Assembly: GCA_015062345.1 (NCBI GenBank)
Contig: SUUV01000007.1
Coordinates: forward strand, 1 to 56,686
Direction of reading: 5' to 3'
Source of the DNA: Alphaproteobacteria bacterium
GTDB lineage: Bacteria > Pseudomonadota > Alphaproteobacteria > RF32 > CAG-239
Length of the DNA: 56,686 nt
Below the pieces are notes generated by a model that saw only the letters and a list, made by a program, of their open reading frames with translations, ran no database searches and had not been told where the DNA came from. Shown in pieces: positions 1 through 7,949 of this stretch; within the stretch, counting starts at the first letter, position 1, and every line of letters begins with the position of its first letter. The translations under genes were made by a program, and so were the position numbers.

Positions 1-136
1 GTTCGGAGCGGTTAGTTGGTGAAAACGAGCTTTGAGCTTAGCGAATAGCTTATGCGAAATGCGAAGTTTGAACCTTACGACGCGAGGAGGACCCGCTTTA
101 AGCGGGAGTACCCTATCAGATAGTCGGAGCCAAAAC
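1..136. other. Unassigned left edge
   Basis: No open reading frame, tRNA or rRNA that I recognise. The stretch is richer in GC than the intergenic DNA that follows. It contains short GCGAA-type repeats and a small perfect inverted repeat (CCCGC TTTAA GCGGG, about 92-106). It ends at a terminator-like hairpin, so it could be the 3' end of a transcript that begins before the window. Nature unknown. Confidence 0.3.
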
Positions 137-163
137 AAACCACCTGAAAAGGTGGTTTTTTTG
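137..163 (+). terminator. Rho-independent terminator
   Basis: Nine-base-pair stem AAACCACCT/AGGTGGTTT with a GAAA loop, followed by a T run. A near copy follows the first DUF4402 gene, so this hairpin is part of the duplicated unit at the left end of the window. Confidence 0.8.
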
Positions 164-280
164 TATAACAGATAATTTAACAAATCACCGCTGATTTTTG
201 TAGTTAGCAAAAATGTCTTGGGGGTCTTCGAATTAGTAAAAAACACAAGATTTTTGTTTTAAGCCTCATACTTTGCAACC

Positions 281-395
281 GCCTCCTAACTGTCACTCCG
301 GCACTTGATGCCGGAGTCCAGGTGGTAATATAGCTAAATTATTCCCTGGATACCGGTGTCTATTCCAAGCTAAAGCTTGGGCACCGGTATGACCG
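281..395. repeat. REP-like double-hairpin element, copy 1
   Basis: Two palindromes joined by an AT-rich linker. Hairpin 1 is ACTCCGGCA/TGCCGGAGT (295-303/309-317). Hairpin 2 has an outer stem ATACCGGTG/CACCGGTAT closing at 350 and 390, and an inner stem CCAAGCT/AGCTTGG (365-371/374-380). Further copies lie at 1158, 23331, 23621 and 24401. The layout resembles extragenic palindromic repeats (REP/BIME). I see no transposase nearby. Confidence 0.85.
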
Positions 396-415
396 TGATG
401 GGAGACAACACCATC

Positions 416-483
416 ACCTCAAATTTGATTTAAATCTTTTAAACGACTCTTTTTACTTGCAAAAAAAAAAAACGGTTTATGAT
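416..483 (+). promoter_or_regulatory. Shared cassette promoter with A12 tract, copy 1
   Basis: The ACCTCA box and TTTGATTTAAAT are followed by GACTC and TTTTTACTTGC, a run of 12 A (461-472), CGGTT and a -10 hexamer TATGAT (478-483). If TTGCAA (457-462) is the -35, the spacer is 15 nt, shorter than the usual 17, and lies mostly inside the A run. Downstream, GAAAGGT (491-497) pairs with ACCTTTC (508-514) to form a 5'UTR stem-loop. The leader ends with ribosome-binding site AAAGGAAT. The promoter role is inferred from conservation at ten sites. Confidence 0.75.
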
Positions 484-552
484 GCGATGTGAAAGGTAAA
501 TTTTTGCACCTTTCAAATTAAGTTTAACTATTTTTGTAAAGGAATTAATAAA

Positions 553-999
553 ATGAGAAAATATTTTCTTACTTCCGCTGTGGCTCTTTTGAGCATAAGC
601 ACAGCAAACGCAACAACCGACTATGCCGAAGTAACCGCTAAGGCTACAATCGAGGTAGCAGGTACTTTTTCTTGTTCTGAAATCAATTATGGTACCATTG
701 TTGTAAAACAAAAAAATGGAGCTTTTGATATTCTTGGCAATAATTTATCTTCTAGTGGTGGTTATGCTGATGACCTTATTTCAATCACAGGTGTTAATAG
801 TGCCACATCAACATGTACTGCAACTATTCCAGATAGTGTTGGTGGTTATGTTGAACTGAAAAATAGCAATGGTGATAAAATAGGAGTTGAATATCATGGA
901 GAAGGTAGTACTAATTTATACTCATTCCTTAGTATCCCTGCCGAGGTTAAAGCCGGTGAATATGAAGGTTCATTTACCTTAACTTTAACTCAAGAATAA
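553..999 (+). CDS. Exported DUF4402-like surface protein, paralogue 1
   Basis: A 148-residue protein with a cleavable signal peptide, probably cut after residues 18-20 (TANA). The mature start TTDYAEVTAKATIEVAG is shared almost unchanged with four paralogues. A cysteine near residue 41 and a second one in the variable centre could form a disulfide. The C-terminal pattern (IPAEVKAGEYEGSFTLT) matches the closing strand typical of DUF4402, a beta-rich family of exported proteins. The family call comes from pattern, not a profile search. No chaperone or usher gene lies in the window, so assembly into a pilus is not shown. The ATG follows AAAGGAAT. The gene has its own promoter and terminator and is part of an approximately 877-bp tandem duplication with the next gene. 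Confidence 0.85.
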   Translation: MRKYFLTSAVALLSISTANATTDYAEVTAKATIEVAGTFSCSEINYGTIVVKQKNGAFDILGNNLSSSGGYADDLISITGVNSATSTCTATIPDSVGGYVELKNSNGDKIGVEYHGEGSTNLYSFLSIPAEVKAGEYEGSFTLTLTQE

Positions 1000-1011
1000 T
1001 CTACAAACCAC

Positions 1012-1040
1012 AACAAACCACCTGAAAAGGTGGTTTGTTT
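1012..1040 (+). terminator. Terminator-like hairpin after DUF4402 gene 1
   Basis: Long stem centred on AAACCACCT/AGGTGGTTT with a GAAA loop, a near copy of the hairpin at 137. The tail is GTTTGT rather than a clean T run, so termination may be weaker than at the first copy. Confidence 0.65.
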
Positions 1041-1157
1041 GTATAACAGATAATTTAACAAATCACCGCTGATTTTTTGTGCAAACAAAAATGTTTTAGC
1101 GTCTTCAAATTAGTAAAAAACACAAGATTTTTGTTTTAATCCTCATACTTTGCAACC

Positions 1158-1270
1158 GCCTCCTAACTGTCACTCCGGCACTTGATGCCGGAGTCCAGGT
1201 GGTAATATAGCTAAATTATTCCCTGGATACCGGTGTCTATTCCAAGCTAAAGCTTGGGCACCGGTACGAC
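1158..1270. repeat. REP-like double-hairpin element, copy 2
   Basis: Nearly identical to the copy at 281, including both hairpins and the AT-rich linker, and offset by about 877 bp. The copy arose with the tandem duplication of the whole promoter-gene unit. The last bases of the outer stem differ slightly (CACCGGTAC). Confidence 0.85.
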
Positions 1271-1291
1271 AGTAAAGGAGAACATACCGAT

Positions 1292-1359
1292 ACCTCATTT
1301 TTGATTTAAATCCACAATTAGACTCTTTTTACTTGCAAAAAAAAAAAACGGTTTATGAT
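1292..1359 (+). promoter_or_regulatory. Shared cassette promoter with A12 tract, copy 2
   Basis: Same architecture as copy 1: ACCTCA box, TTTGATTTAAAT, GACTC, TTGC, 12 A (1337-1348), CGGTT and TATGAT (1354-1359). The 5'UTR stem is GAGAGGT/ACCTTTC, which keeps pairing through one G-T pair. The following leader segment is the alternative version (TACTTAAACTTAATTT) discussed in the findings. Confidence 0.75.
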
Positions 1360-1430
1360 GCGACCTGAGAGGTAAATTTTTGCACCTTTCAAATGTACTT
1401 AAACTTAATTTTTGTAAAGGAATTTTAAAA

Positions 1431-1880
1431 ATGAGAAAATATTTTCTAATATCAGCGGTAGCCCTCTTGGCTGCAACAAATGCCAATGCCGCAACCGACT
1501 ATGCCGAAGTAACCGCTAAGGCCACAATTGAAGTCGCTGGTACTTTTGAATGCACGGATATGGATTTTGGTACAATCGTTGTTAAACAAAATAATAAAGA
1601 AACAACGCTTGTAGAAAATTTATCGGAATCTAAAAGTATGGGTTATAATGTTGATGATATTATATCTATAAGCGGAGAAGGATATTCACATTGTACTACT
1701 AATTCATCGATCCTGAATGTTTCTGAGCCTAATATAACGCTTAGTAATGCAAGTAATGATAAACTATCCTTATCTGTTGAAGATGTAGGTGGTTTTTTGG
1801 GCGGTACACTTATCATTCCCGCCAATGTTAAAGCAGGTGAATATACAGGTTCATTTACTATTACAAAAACTCAAGAATAA
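1431..1880 (+). CDS. Exported DUF4402-like surface protein, paralogue 2
   Basis: A 149-residue protein. The start is the ATG after AAAGGAATTT; an in-frame upstream start would read through the conserved leader and is rejected. The signal peptide ends near NANA and the mature start repeats TDYAEVTAKATIEVAGTF. FGTIVVKQ follows the first cysteine, and the C-terminal IPANVKAGEYTGSFTIT matches DUF4402-type endings. The central 60-70 residues bear little resemblance to paralogue 1, although the flanks are almost the same. It is the second unit of the tandem duplication. Probably secreted or surface-located; function unknown. Confidence 0.85.
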   Translation: MRKYFLISAVALLAATNANAATDYAEVTAKATIEVAGTFECTDMDFGTIVVKQNNKETTLVENLSESKSMGYNVDDIISISGEGYSHCTTNSSILNVSEPNITLSNASNDKLSLSVEDVGGFLGGTLIIPANVKAGEYTGSFTITKTQE

Positions 1881-1892
1881 TCTACAAACCAC

Positions 1893-1921
1893 AAAAAGAG
1901 GGGTAGCAACCCCTCTTTTTC
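1893..1921 (+). terminator. Rho-independent terminator
   Basis: Stem AAAAAGAGGGG/CCCCTCTTTTT around a TAGCAA loop, ending in T's, 13 nt after the stop of DUF4402 gene 2. Its sequence is unrelated to the terminator of gene 1. Confidence 0.9.
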
Positions 1922-2124
1922 GACCTTTTGCAACTGATATCAACTTTTGCCAAAGGAACATTTTCGGCTCAATTCTGAAATTCAAAATCTGCTTGACTTT
2001 TCATATCATCATTGAACACCTATGATATAGCCCTAACTTTTGACTTTGCAACCCACTTAAAACTATTTGATATGTTCGTAAATAAAAAAATACACAAAAA
2101 AATGACAAAATATGAAAAAAGTTC

Positions 2125-2153
2125 TTGACACCGCATAAATTATGCGTTATAAG
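2125..2153 (+). promoter_or_regulatory. Near-consensus sigma-70 promoter
   Basis: TTGACA (2125-2130), a 17-nt spacer and TATAAG (2148-2153). This is the closest match to a vegetative promoter that I found in the window. No convincing protein gene follows on this strand, which points to an untranslated RNA. Confidence 0.7.
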
Positions 2154-2159
2154 ACTAGA

Positions 2160-2427
2160 CATAAACCAATTATAATTCCAATTATGAAAAATAACAAATC
2201 TCCCCCAAGGTAACATTTTGTAAAATTAAATTTTTTATATTGAAGTACAAGTGTAACCCAGTAAAAACTCTGCGCAGTATGTGTAGAACAAGAGATTCTC
2301 CCGGGAATATGATTTTAGATTATTAACTCCCGGCTATAAAAAAGATAGGGTAAAAGTTGAGCTAAGTCTCAACCCTCTAAGAATTTTTACCTCCGATGCT
2401 GATTGAAAAAGGCATGGAGGTTTTTTT
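2160..2427 (+). ncRNA. Candidate structured non-coding RNA
   Basis: About 265 nt lie between a strong promoter and a clear terminator, with no good coding frame. The only short frames (nine residues from 2184 and about 15 from 2279) lack a ribosome-binding site. Internal hairpins include GTTGAG/CTCAAC near 2355-2375. The terminal hairpin pairs ACCTCC-G-ATGC (2389-2399) with GCATGGAGGT (2412-2421) and runs into seven T's. I do not recognise tmRNA, SRP RNA, RNase P or 6S RNA signatures. It converges on lptB. An untranslated leader of a short peptide is less likely but possible. Confidence 0.45.
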
Positions 2428-2459
2428 GTGCTTAATTTTATAAATCGGATAACAAAGGG

Positions 2460-3200
2460 TTACATAGAAAAATTATCACCCAAATATACTTTTCGGACTT
2501 CTTTGCTTGCCACAATTTCTTCCGGAGTGCCTTCCATCAAAACGGTACCGCCATGCAAAATGTATGCTCTGTCAATGATATCTAAGGTTTCTCTCACATT
2601 GTGGTCGGTTATCAAAACACCCAAACCACGATTCTTTAATTGTGATACCAAGGACCTGATTTCACCAACCGCAATCGGGTCAATACCGGCAAGCGGTTCG
2701 TCAAGCAAAATAAAATCAGGGTTGCTGGCAAGTGCTCTGGCAATTTCCAATCTTCTTCTTTCACCACCCGAAAGCGCAATTGCCGGAGATTTTCTTAAAT
2801 GGGCAATTGAAAACTCATTTAACAACTCTTCCAATTTGTTTTCTCGTTTGGTTTCATCTTTTTCCACAATTTCCAAAATTGCCTTGATATTATCCTCAAC
2901 ACTCAAAGCCCTGAAAATTGAGGCTTCTTGAGGCAAATATCCGATACCCATTCTGGCTCTTTGATACATCGGCATACCCGTAATATCTTCACCGTTGATA
3001 TGAACATCGCCATAATCAGGAGTGATTAATCCCGTAACGCAATAAAAGCAAGTGGTTTTACCGGCTCCGTTCGGACCTAACAAACCAACCGCCTCACCTC
3101 TTTTTACATGCAACGACACATTTTTTAAAACAGTTCTGTTTTTATATTTTTTTCCGATGTTAAAAATTTCCAATACACTGTCTTGATTGTTTTTTTTCAT
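2460..3200 (-). CDS. lptB: LPS export ABC transporter ATP-binding protein LptB
   Basis: A 246-residue cytoplasmic ATPase that powers LptFG to move lipopolysaccharide from the inner membrane towards LptC, LptA and LptD. Visible motifs are Walker A GPNGAGKTT (42-50), Q-loop Q91, signature LSGGE (143-147), Walker B ILLDE (164-168) and switch histidine H200. The length is normal for the family. It lies 2 nt downstream of lptC/A in the classical kdsD-lpt order, so translation is probably coupled. rpoN, which often follows, is absent. No lptF or lptG lies in the window. Confidence 0.96.
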   Translation of the reverse strand: MKKNNQDSVLEIFNIGKKYKNRTVLKNVSLHVKRGEAVGLLGPNGAGKTTCFYCVTGLITPDYGDVHINGEDITGMPMYQRARMGIGYLPQEASIFRALSVEDNIKAILEIVEKDETKRENKLEELLNEFSIAHLRKSPAIALSGGERRRLEIARALASNPDFILLDEPLAGIDPIAVGEIRSLVSQLKNRGLGVLITDHNVRETLDIIDRAYILHGGTVLMEGTPEEIVASKEVRKVYLGDNFSM

Positions 3201-3202
3201 TG

Positions 3203-4261
3203 TTATTTCCTTTTTATCGTCGAGCCCTTAATAACCCCCGAAACTCGGTTTTTGCCCTTTGTGTCGGACACAATTTTGCTTACCGAGGTTTTCAGGTTTG
3301 TAATTGCTTTTTGCCCGTAAATGACATTTTCGTCTTTTTCAATTGAAACATTCCCATTTAGCTCAATTTGATTTTTTTGCGGTTCATAAACAGCATAATC
3401 ACCTTTTGCCACACCATCTTTTGTTACAACTTTAACTTTGCCGAATGCTTCAACTTTTTTAATGTTTAAACCATCTGATGACATCAAATCAGCAACCATT
3501 CTGTTGGCAAACAATGTGTTGGTATCGGTTACAACCTTTACATTGCCGATTGCTTCAACTTTGTTTTTCAAACGATAATATTTAATTTGCTTGTCAGCGG
3601 TTAATACTTTGTTTTCGCTTACAACTTTAGATTTGCCTTTAAGCACCAACAGTTCATCTTGTTGATAATATTCAAAACCTTGTGCCCACACTTTGCCCCA
3701 AGTACCATAGGCATATATATCATCATTTCCGAAACCGAATGCTTTGTTAAAATCATACTCGGCACTTTGGGTTAAAACCGTTGAACCGTCAGCATATACA
3801 ACTTTTACATCATCTTGGACTTTGATATTCTCTTCATTTTGATTATAAAAGCCCGTTTTTGCAACCAAATCAGCCATATCACCTTTTTTACCCGCAGGAA
3901 GCCTTCCTTTCGGATTTATAATTTTAACAACCTTGGAGTTGGGCTCAATTTCATCTAGGCTGTCAGCCGTAAATGTGCTTATCCGATTTTCTTCATCGGT
4001 AATTGAAAACACCGTTTTTTCAATGTGAAGTTTTTCAAGTTCGCCCTCTTTGGGAACGGTTATATCGGTTTTAATCACAACAGATTCTTTTTTTAACGAG
4101 GGAAAGACCATAACAAAGCCGATTATAACCGCCGCAAACGACGGCATAACAAGCTTTAAAACACGCAAAAACCTGACTTTTGCATTTTGCTTTTTTGCTT
4201 TTTTTTCGGCAAAAGGTCTTTTCCCGTTAAAAAACTCATCTATTTTGTGAACATCAACCAA
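3203..4261 (-). CDS. lptC: LptC-LptA fusion protein (LPS transport bridge)
   Basis: A 352-residue protein, much longer than ordinary LptC (about 190-220). One membrane segment lies near residues 36-54, followed by a periplasmic LptC-like part to about residue 195. From about 205 the sequence has OstA/LptA-type repeats (LTADKQIKYYRLKNKVEAIG, later YAVYEPQKNQIELNGNVSI). No separate lptA lies between this gene and lptB, where it is normally found, so one polypeptide probably supplies both functions. The start is a TTG directly after the kdsD stop, with GGAG 8 nt upstream; the next in-frame ATG would cut into the membrane anchor. The domain boundary is estimated by eye. Confidence 0.85.
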   Translation of the reverse strand: MVDVHKIDEFFNGKRPFAEKKAKKQNAKVRFLRVLKLVMPSFAAVIIGFVMVFPSLKKESVVIKTDITVPKEGELEKLHIEKTVFSITDEENRISTFTADSLDEIEPNSKVVKIINPKGRLPAGKKGDMADLVAKTGFYNQNEENIKVQDDVKVVYADGSTVLTQSAEYDFNKAFGFGNDDIYAYGTWGKVWAQGFEYYQQDELLVLKGKSKVVSENKVLTADKQIKYYRLKNKVEAIGNVKVVTDTNTLFANRMVADLMSSDGLNIKKVEAFGKVKVVTKDGVAKGDYAVYEPQKNQIELNGNVSIEKDENVIYGQKAITNLKTSVSKIVSDTKGKNRVSGVIKGSTIKRK

Positions 4262-5227
4262 CTATACCACTCCGGCACGCAAACAGTCGTGAATATGAAT
4301 AAGTCCCAAAGGTTTTTTACCGTCTACGGCAAACAAGTTTGTGATACCTTTTCCGGTATTGTTCATAGTCCATACCGCCTCTACCGCCAAAGCATCAGGG
4401 CTGATGGTTTTTGGGTTTTTGGTCATAACGGTAGTCACTTTTTCCGTAATCAAATTTGGTGACATCCAACGACGCAAGTCACCGTCGGTAATCATACCGA
4501 TAAGGTCACCTTTTTTATCAACAATACCGACACAGCCAAGCATTTTTGCGCTCATTTCAAGCAACGCATCCTGCATAATTGCTTCTTCGGTTACAAGCGG
4601 CATTTCATCTCCCGAATGCATCAAATCGGCAACTTTACACAAAATTGCACCCAATTTTCCGCCCGGATGTCTTTGCTTATAATCGGTAGCAGAAAAGCCT
4701 CTGCGTTCCATTAATGCAATGGCTAAAATATCACCCATAACAAGCGTTGCGGTTGTTGACGATGTAGGCGCCAATCCCAAAGGACAAGCCTCACCGCTAT
4801 TGGGCAATTTTAATACCAAATCCGATGTTTGACCTAATGTACTTTGCGGATTTTTGGTCATAGCAATCAGACCGATGGCATGTCTTTTGCAATATAGTAA
4901 AATATCGGATAACTCTTTAGATTCTCCGCCGTTTGAAATGGCAACAACCACATCATCATTTGTAAGCATTCCCAAGTCACCGTGGCTGGCTTCTCCGGGG
5001 TGAATAAAAAACGAAGGTGTACCTGTTGAGGCAAGAGTAGCCGCAATTTTACGAGCAATATGCCCCGATTTTCCCATACCGGTAATAATTACACGGCCTT
5101 TACAATTTTCCATCATATCAAGCGCTTTTGATAAGCTCTCATCAAGCATACTTTCCATAATGCGTAAAGCTGCAATTTCGCGGTCAATGGTTTCTTTTGC
5201 CGCTTTAATATCTTTATTTTCAGACAT
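4262..5227 (-). CDS. kdsD: Arabinose-5-phosphate isomerase KdsD/KpsF
   Basis: A 321-residue cytoplasmic enzyme that converts ribulose-5-phosphate to arabinose-5-phosphate, the first step towards Kdo of the LPS core. An N-terminal SIS sugar-isomerase domain includes GMGKSGHIARKIAATL from about residue 50. Two CBS repeats occupy about 205-320 (second: VMTKNPKTISPDALAV). I chose the ATG with GGAG 8 nt upstream over an in-frame TTG six codons earlier. The stop touches the start of lptC/A, so the genes form an operon kdsD-lptC/A-lptB. Confidence 0.95.
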   Translation of the reverse strand: MSENKDIKAAKETIDREIAALRIMESMLDESLSKALDMMENCKGRVIITGMGKSGHIARKIAATLASTGTPSFFIHPGEASHGDLGMLTNDDVVVAISNGGESKELSDILLYCKRHAIGLIAMTKNPQSTLGQTSDLVLKLPNSGEACPLGLAPTSSTTATLVMGDILAIALMERRGFSATDYKQRHPGGKLGAILCKVADLMHSGDEMPLVTEEAIMQDALLEMSAKMLGCVGIVDKKGDLIGMITDGDLRRWMSPNLITEKVTTVMTKNPKTISPDALAVEAVWTMNNTGKGITNLFAVDGKKPLGLIHIHDCLRAGVV

Positions 5228-5330
5228 AAAAAAAACTCCGTCCAATTAAAATTAATGTTAATAACGGCAGAGTATATTTTTTATGACTTAAAATCAACTG
5301 TTTTTTGCTTTTTGACAACAGTTATAAATT

Positions 5331-5780
5331 TTATTTTTCCGACCATCTTCCATCGTTCGACTGTTGCCAATAATGAAGTTCGGCATTTGCCGATTTAAGT
5401 TGTTTCCAAAACTCTCGAGCCTTATTTAGGGCTTCGTTACTGTTACCGTCAAATATATTAAAAACTCGCTCAAATGTTTCTAAAACATCAGGTGTTTCGG
5501 TCGCCCCGTCAACCAAAAACAAAAATTCTGCCCGATTAGGATTGTTCTCATCATCTGAAAGCCATATCGGTTGCAATTCGGCATTTGCGTCTTTTTTGCT
5601 TCCGTGCGGTAAAAAAGACTCCTCATTATATGTCCACAACAACGAATTTAAAAAATCCACTCGTTGCTCGGTGCCGACTTTTACTTTAATTTTTTTACCG
5701 GTTGAATATGCTTTTTCCAAAAGCTTTGGCAACACATCATCTAAAATCTGTTTTTGTAAATGATAAAAATCAACCCTCAT
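5331..5780 (-). CDS. holC: DNA polymerase III chi subunit HolC
   Basis: A 149-residue protein matching the chi subunit, which links the clamp-loader complex to single-strand binding protein at the replication fork. The N-terminal FYHLQKQILDDVLPKLLEKA and the central PIWLSDDENNPNRAEFLFLV are typical of the family. Its ATG overlaps the stop of the upstream protease gene by four bases (ATGA), so it is translationally coupled to it. About 100 nt without a gene separate it from kdsD. Confidence 0.85.
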   Translation of the reverse strand: MRVDFYHLQKQILDDVLPKLLEKAYSTGKKIKVKVGTEQRVDFLNSLLWTYNEESFLPHGSKKDANAELQPIWLSDDENNPNRAEFLFLVDGATETPDVLETFERVFNIFDGNSNEALNKAREFWKQLKSANAELHYWQQSNDGRWSEK

Positions 5781-7069
5781 AGCAACTCCCGATTATCAAA
5801 TGTTATTTCCATATGATAAATATCGCCGGTTACGGACTTAATATCAAAATATACATTTCCCATATTTTCATAAGCTTCTTTTATCATCAGCATAAAATCA
5901 TCAAACGAAACATCATCTTTGTCATTGATTTTTACAATTTCATCGCCGATACTTACCCCTTTTAACTTCATTTGCGAATTTTGAACAAAACCCGCAACCT
6001 TAAAACCGTCAAAATATGTTCCCAATTCCGAGCACAACACACCGCTTTGTATTTGCGCAGTTTTTTTGTTTTCAGCCGTTTCTTGTTCCCAAACATCAAC
6101 CATAACCGTTTGCTCAAGTATTTTACCGTCCCGCCAAATTTTTAAGTTTACTTTGGTTAACGGAGCCATAACGGAAATATCATATAAAAAAGACTTTAAC
6201 GACACAATCGGTTTAAAATTTAGTTCAAGAAGCATATCGCCCACTTCAAAACCGTTCAATTTTGCCAATTTTTCATCAATAAACGATGTAATTACCACAC
6301 CGGATAATCCGTCTTTTGTTGTAGCTTTTTTGAGCTCAATTCCGAGCCAACTTCTTGTAACTTTACCACTGTTTTTAAGCTCTGTGACAATTCTTTTGGC
6401 TTCATTTGAAGGCAAAGCAAACCCGACACCCACACTGTTGCCCGAATTTGAAAAAATAGCTGTGTTAATACCGATAACTTCGCCGTTTATATTAAACATC
6501 GGCCCGCCGGAATTTCCCTGATTGATAGACGCATCGGTCTGAAAATAGTTATCATAAGGACTATCCGAAATGTCTCTCGATTTGGCAGAGATAATTCCTG
6601 CCGTAACACTGCTGCCTAACCCAAAAGGATTGCCGATAGCCAAGACCCAATCACCGACTTTAGCCTCATCGGAATTTCCAAACACTACCGCAGTTAAACT
6701 TTCTTCAGGCTCTATCTTGATTAAGGCAATATCGGTTTTGGTGTCTTGCCCGACAACCTCTGCCTTATAAACTTTGCCCTCTGATGTGACAACCGATATT
6801 TTGCTTGCTTTTTCAATTACATGCGCATTGGTAGCAATGTAACCTTGTTCATCAACAACAAATCCGGAACCCAAATTTTCACGATTTTTTTCTTCAAAAA
6901 CCAAACTGTTTTTGACTTCGGGCGCATCTTTTTCAATTTCAACATCGGTTGAAATATTTACCACCATCGGCATCAATTCTTCCACCAAAGGGGCAAAAGA
7001 TGTTTGTGCATTGGCACCAAAAGTAGCCACACAAAACATAAACAGTAAAATTATTTTTTTATAGTTCAT
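5777..7069 (-). CDS. DegP/HtrA-family periplasmic serine protease
   Basis: A 430-residue exported protease. The signal peptide ends near residue 21 (GANA). The trypsin-like domain has the triad H83 (TNAHVIEKA), D113 (TDIALIKI) and S187 (QGNSGGP). A PDZ domain follows at about 250-330, and a second PDZ-like segment around 360-420 contains GVSIGDEIVKINDKD. This family degrades or refolds misfolded envelope proteins. It is one nucleotide downstream of hflC (TAA-G-ATG), as in many alphaproteobacterial hflK-hflC-degP operons. Whether it is DegP or DegQ cannot be settled from sequence alone. Confidence 0.93.
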   Translation of the reverse strand: MNYKKIILLFMFCVATFGANAQTSFAPLVEELMPMVVNISTDVEIEKDAPEVKNSLVFEEKNRENLGSGFVVDEQGYIATNAHVIEKASKISVVTSEGKVYKAEVVGQDTKTDIALIKIEPEESLTAVVFGNSDEAKVGDWVLAIGNPFGLGSSVTAGIISAKSRDISDSPYDNYFQTDASINQGNSGGPMFNINGEVIGINTAIFSNSGNSVGVGFALPSNEAKRIVTELKNSGKVTRSWLGIELKKATTKDGLSGVVITSFIDEKLAKLNGFEVGDMLLELNFKPIVSLKSFLYDISVMAPLTKVNLKIWRDGKILEQTVMVDVWEQETAENKKTAQIQSGVLCSELGTYFDGFKVAGFVQNSQMKLKGVSIGDEIVKINDKDDVSFDDFMLMIKEAYENMGNVYFDIKSVTGDIYHMEITFDNRELL

Positions 7070-7070
7070 C

Positions 7071-7934
7071 TTATTTTACATCACCGTTAAAATATTTAAA
7101 AAATTCCGAATCAGGTGCGAGCACAAAAGAATTTTTTTCCTTAAAAGACTTACGATATGCCTCAAGTGAACGATAAAACGCATAAAACTCGGCATCTGTC
7201 GATGCAGCTTTGTTCCATATCATTGTTGCCTCATTATCTCCTTGACCTCGTATAATTTGAGCCTGTTTTTCGGCATCGGCCACAATTATGGTACTTTCCT
7301 TGTCGGCAGTTGCCCTGATTTGTTGCGCCATTTGTTGACCTTGAGCTCTAAACTCTTTGGCATCTCTTTCGCGCTCTGCTTTCATTCTGTCGTTGATGGC
7401 TTGCAAAACTTCTAATGGCAAATCGGCTCTTCTGATACGAACTTCCGCCACATTTACACCTATTTGCTCGGCATCAATTTTAACCGCATTTGATATATCC
7501 GACATAATTTCGGCTCGTTTTTGCGATAATAACTCTTGTAGAGTAATTCGTCCCAAAACCTTACGCACCGAAGAATTTACAATTTCTTCCAATTTGCTTC
7601 TGGCCTGAGTTTCAGTTCTGACCGTTTGATAAAATTTTAACGGGTCCACAATGCGATAACGGGTAAAACTGTCAACATCTAATCGTTTTTTATCGTTTAA
7701 TACAATTTCCTGAGCCGGCGGGTCTAAGTTGAGCAACCTTGTATCATATAGCACAACCTTTTGAATAAACGGTATCTTAAACTTTAATCCGGCATCTTTT
7801 ACCACTCTTACCGGTTCACCAAACTGCAAAACAATGGCTTGCTCGGTCTGATTGACAATGTAAACCGATGACAACAAAAGTATAACAAGTGCGGCTCCTA
7901 TAAAACCGCTAATGTACAAAAACTTATCTTTCAT
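7071..7934 (-). CDS. hflC: Membrane protease regulator HflC
   Basis: A 287-residue SPFH/prohibitin-family protein with one N-terminal membrane segment (about residues 7-28) and a periplasmic band-7 domain (NQTEQAIVLQFGEPVRVV), followed by a long alpha-helical region rich in Arg, Glu and Ala. With HflK it forms a large ring complex around FtsH and restrains its proteolysis of membrane proteins. It lies 15 nt after hflK and 1 nt before the protease gene, indicating one transcription unit. Confidence 0.95.
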   Translation of the reverse strand: MKDKFLYISGFIGAALVILLLSSVYIVNQTEQAIVLQFGEPVRVVKDAGLKFKIPFIQKVVLYDTRLLNLDPPAQEIVLNDKKRLDVDSFTRYRIVDPLKFYQTVRTETQARSKLEEIVNSSVRKVLGRITLQELLSQKRAEIMSDISNAVKIDAEQIGVNVAEVRIRRADLPLEVLQAINDRMKAERERDAKEFRAQGQQMAQQIRATADKESTIIVADAEKQAQIIRGQGDNEATMIWNKAASTDAEFYAFYRSLEAYRKSFKEKNSFVLAPDSEFFKYFNGDVK

Positions 7935-7949
7935 TTTCTTACTCTCCCC

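Noticed and set aside
1..136. Left edge as tRNA or rRNA fragment
   Set aside because: No cloverleaf, TTCGA loop or conserved rRNA motif is visible.
281..1270. Repeats as a possible CRISPR array
   Set aside because: The repeats are few, about 115 bp long, palindromic at two places and separated by genes, not by short unique spacers; no cas gene is present.
2001..2216. Minus-strand open frame across the ncRNA promoter region
   Set aside because: It overlaps a near-consensus plus-strand promoter, has no good start signal and the residues look like random AT-rich translation.
4262..5245. Longer kdsD starting at the upstream TTG
   Set aside because: The ATG at 5227 has GGAG at an ideal distance, while the TTG lies within this ribosome-binding region.
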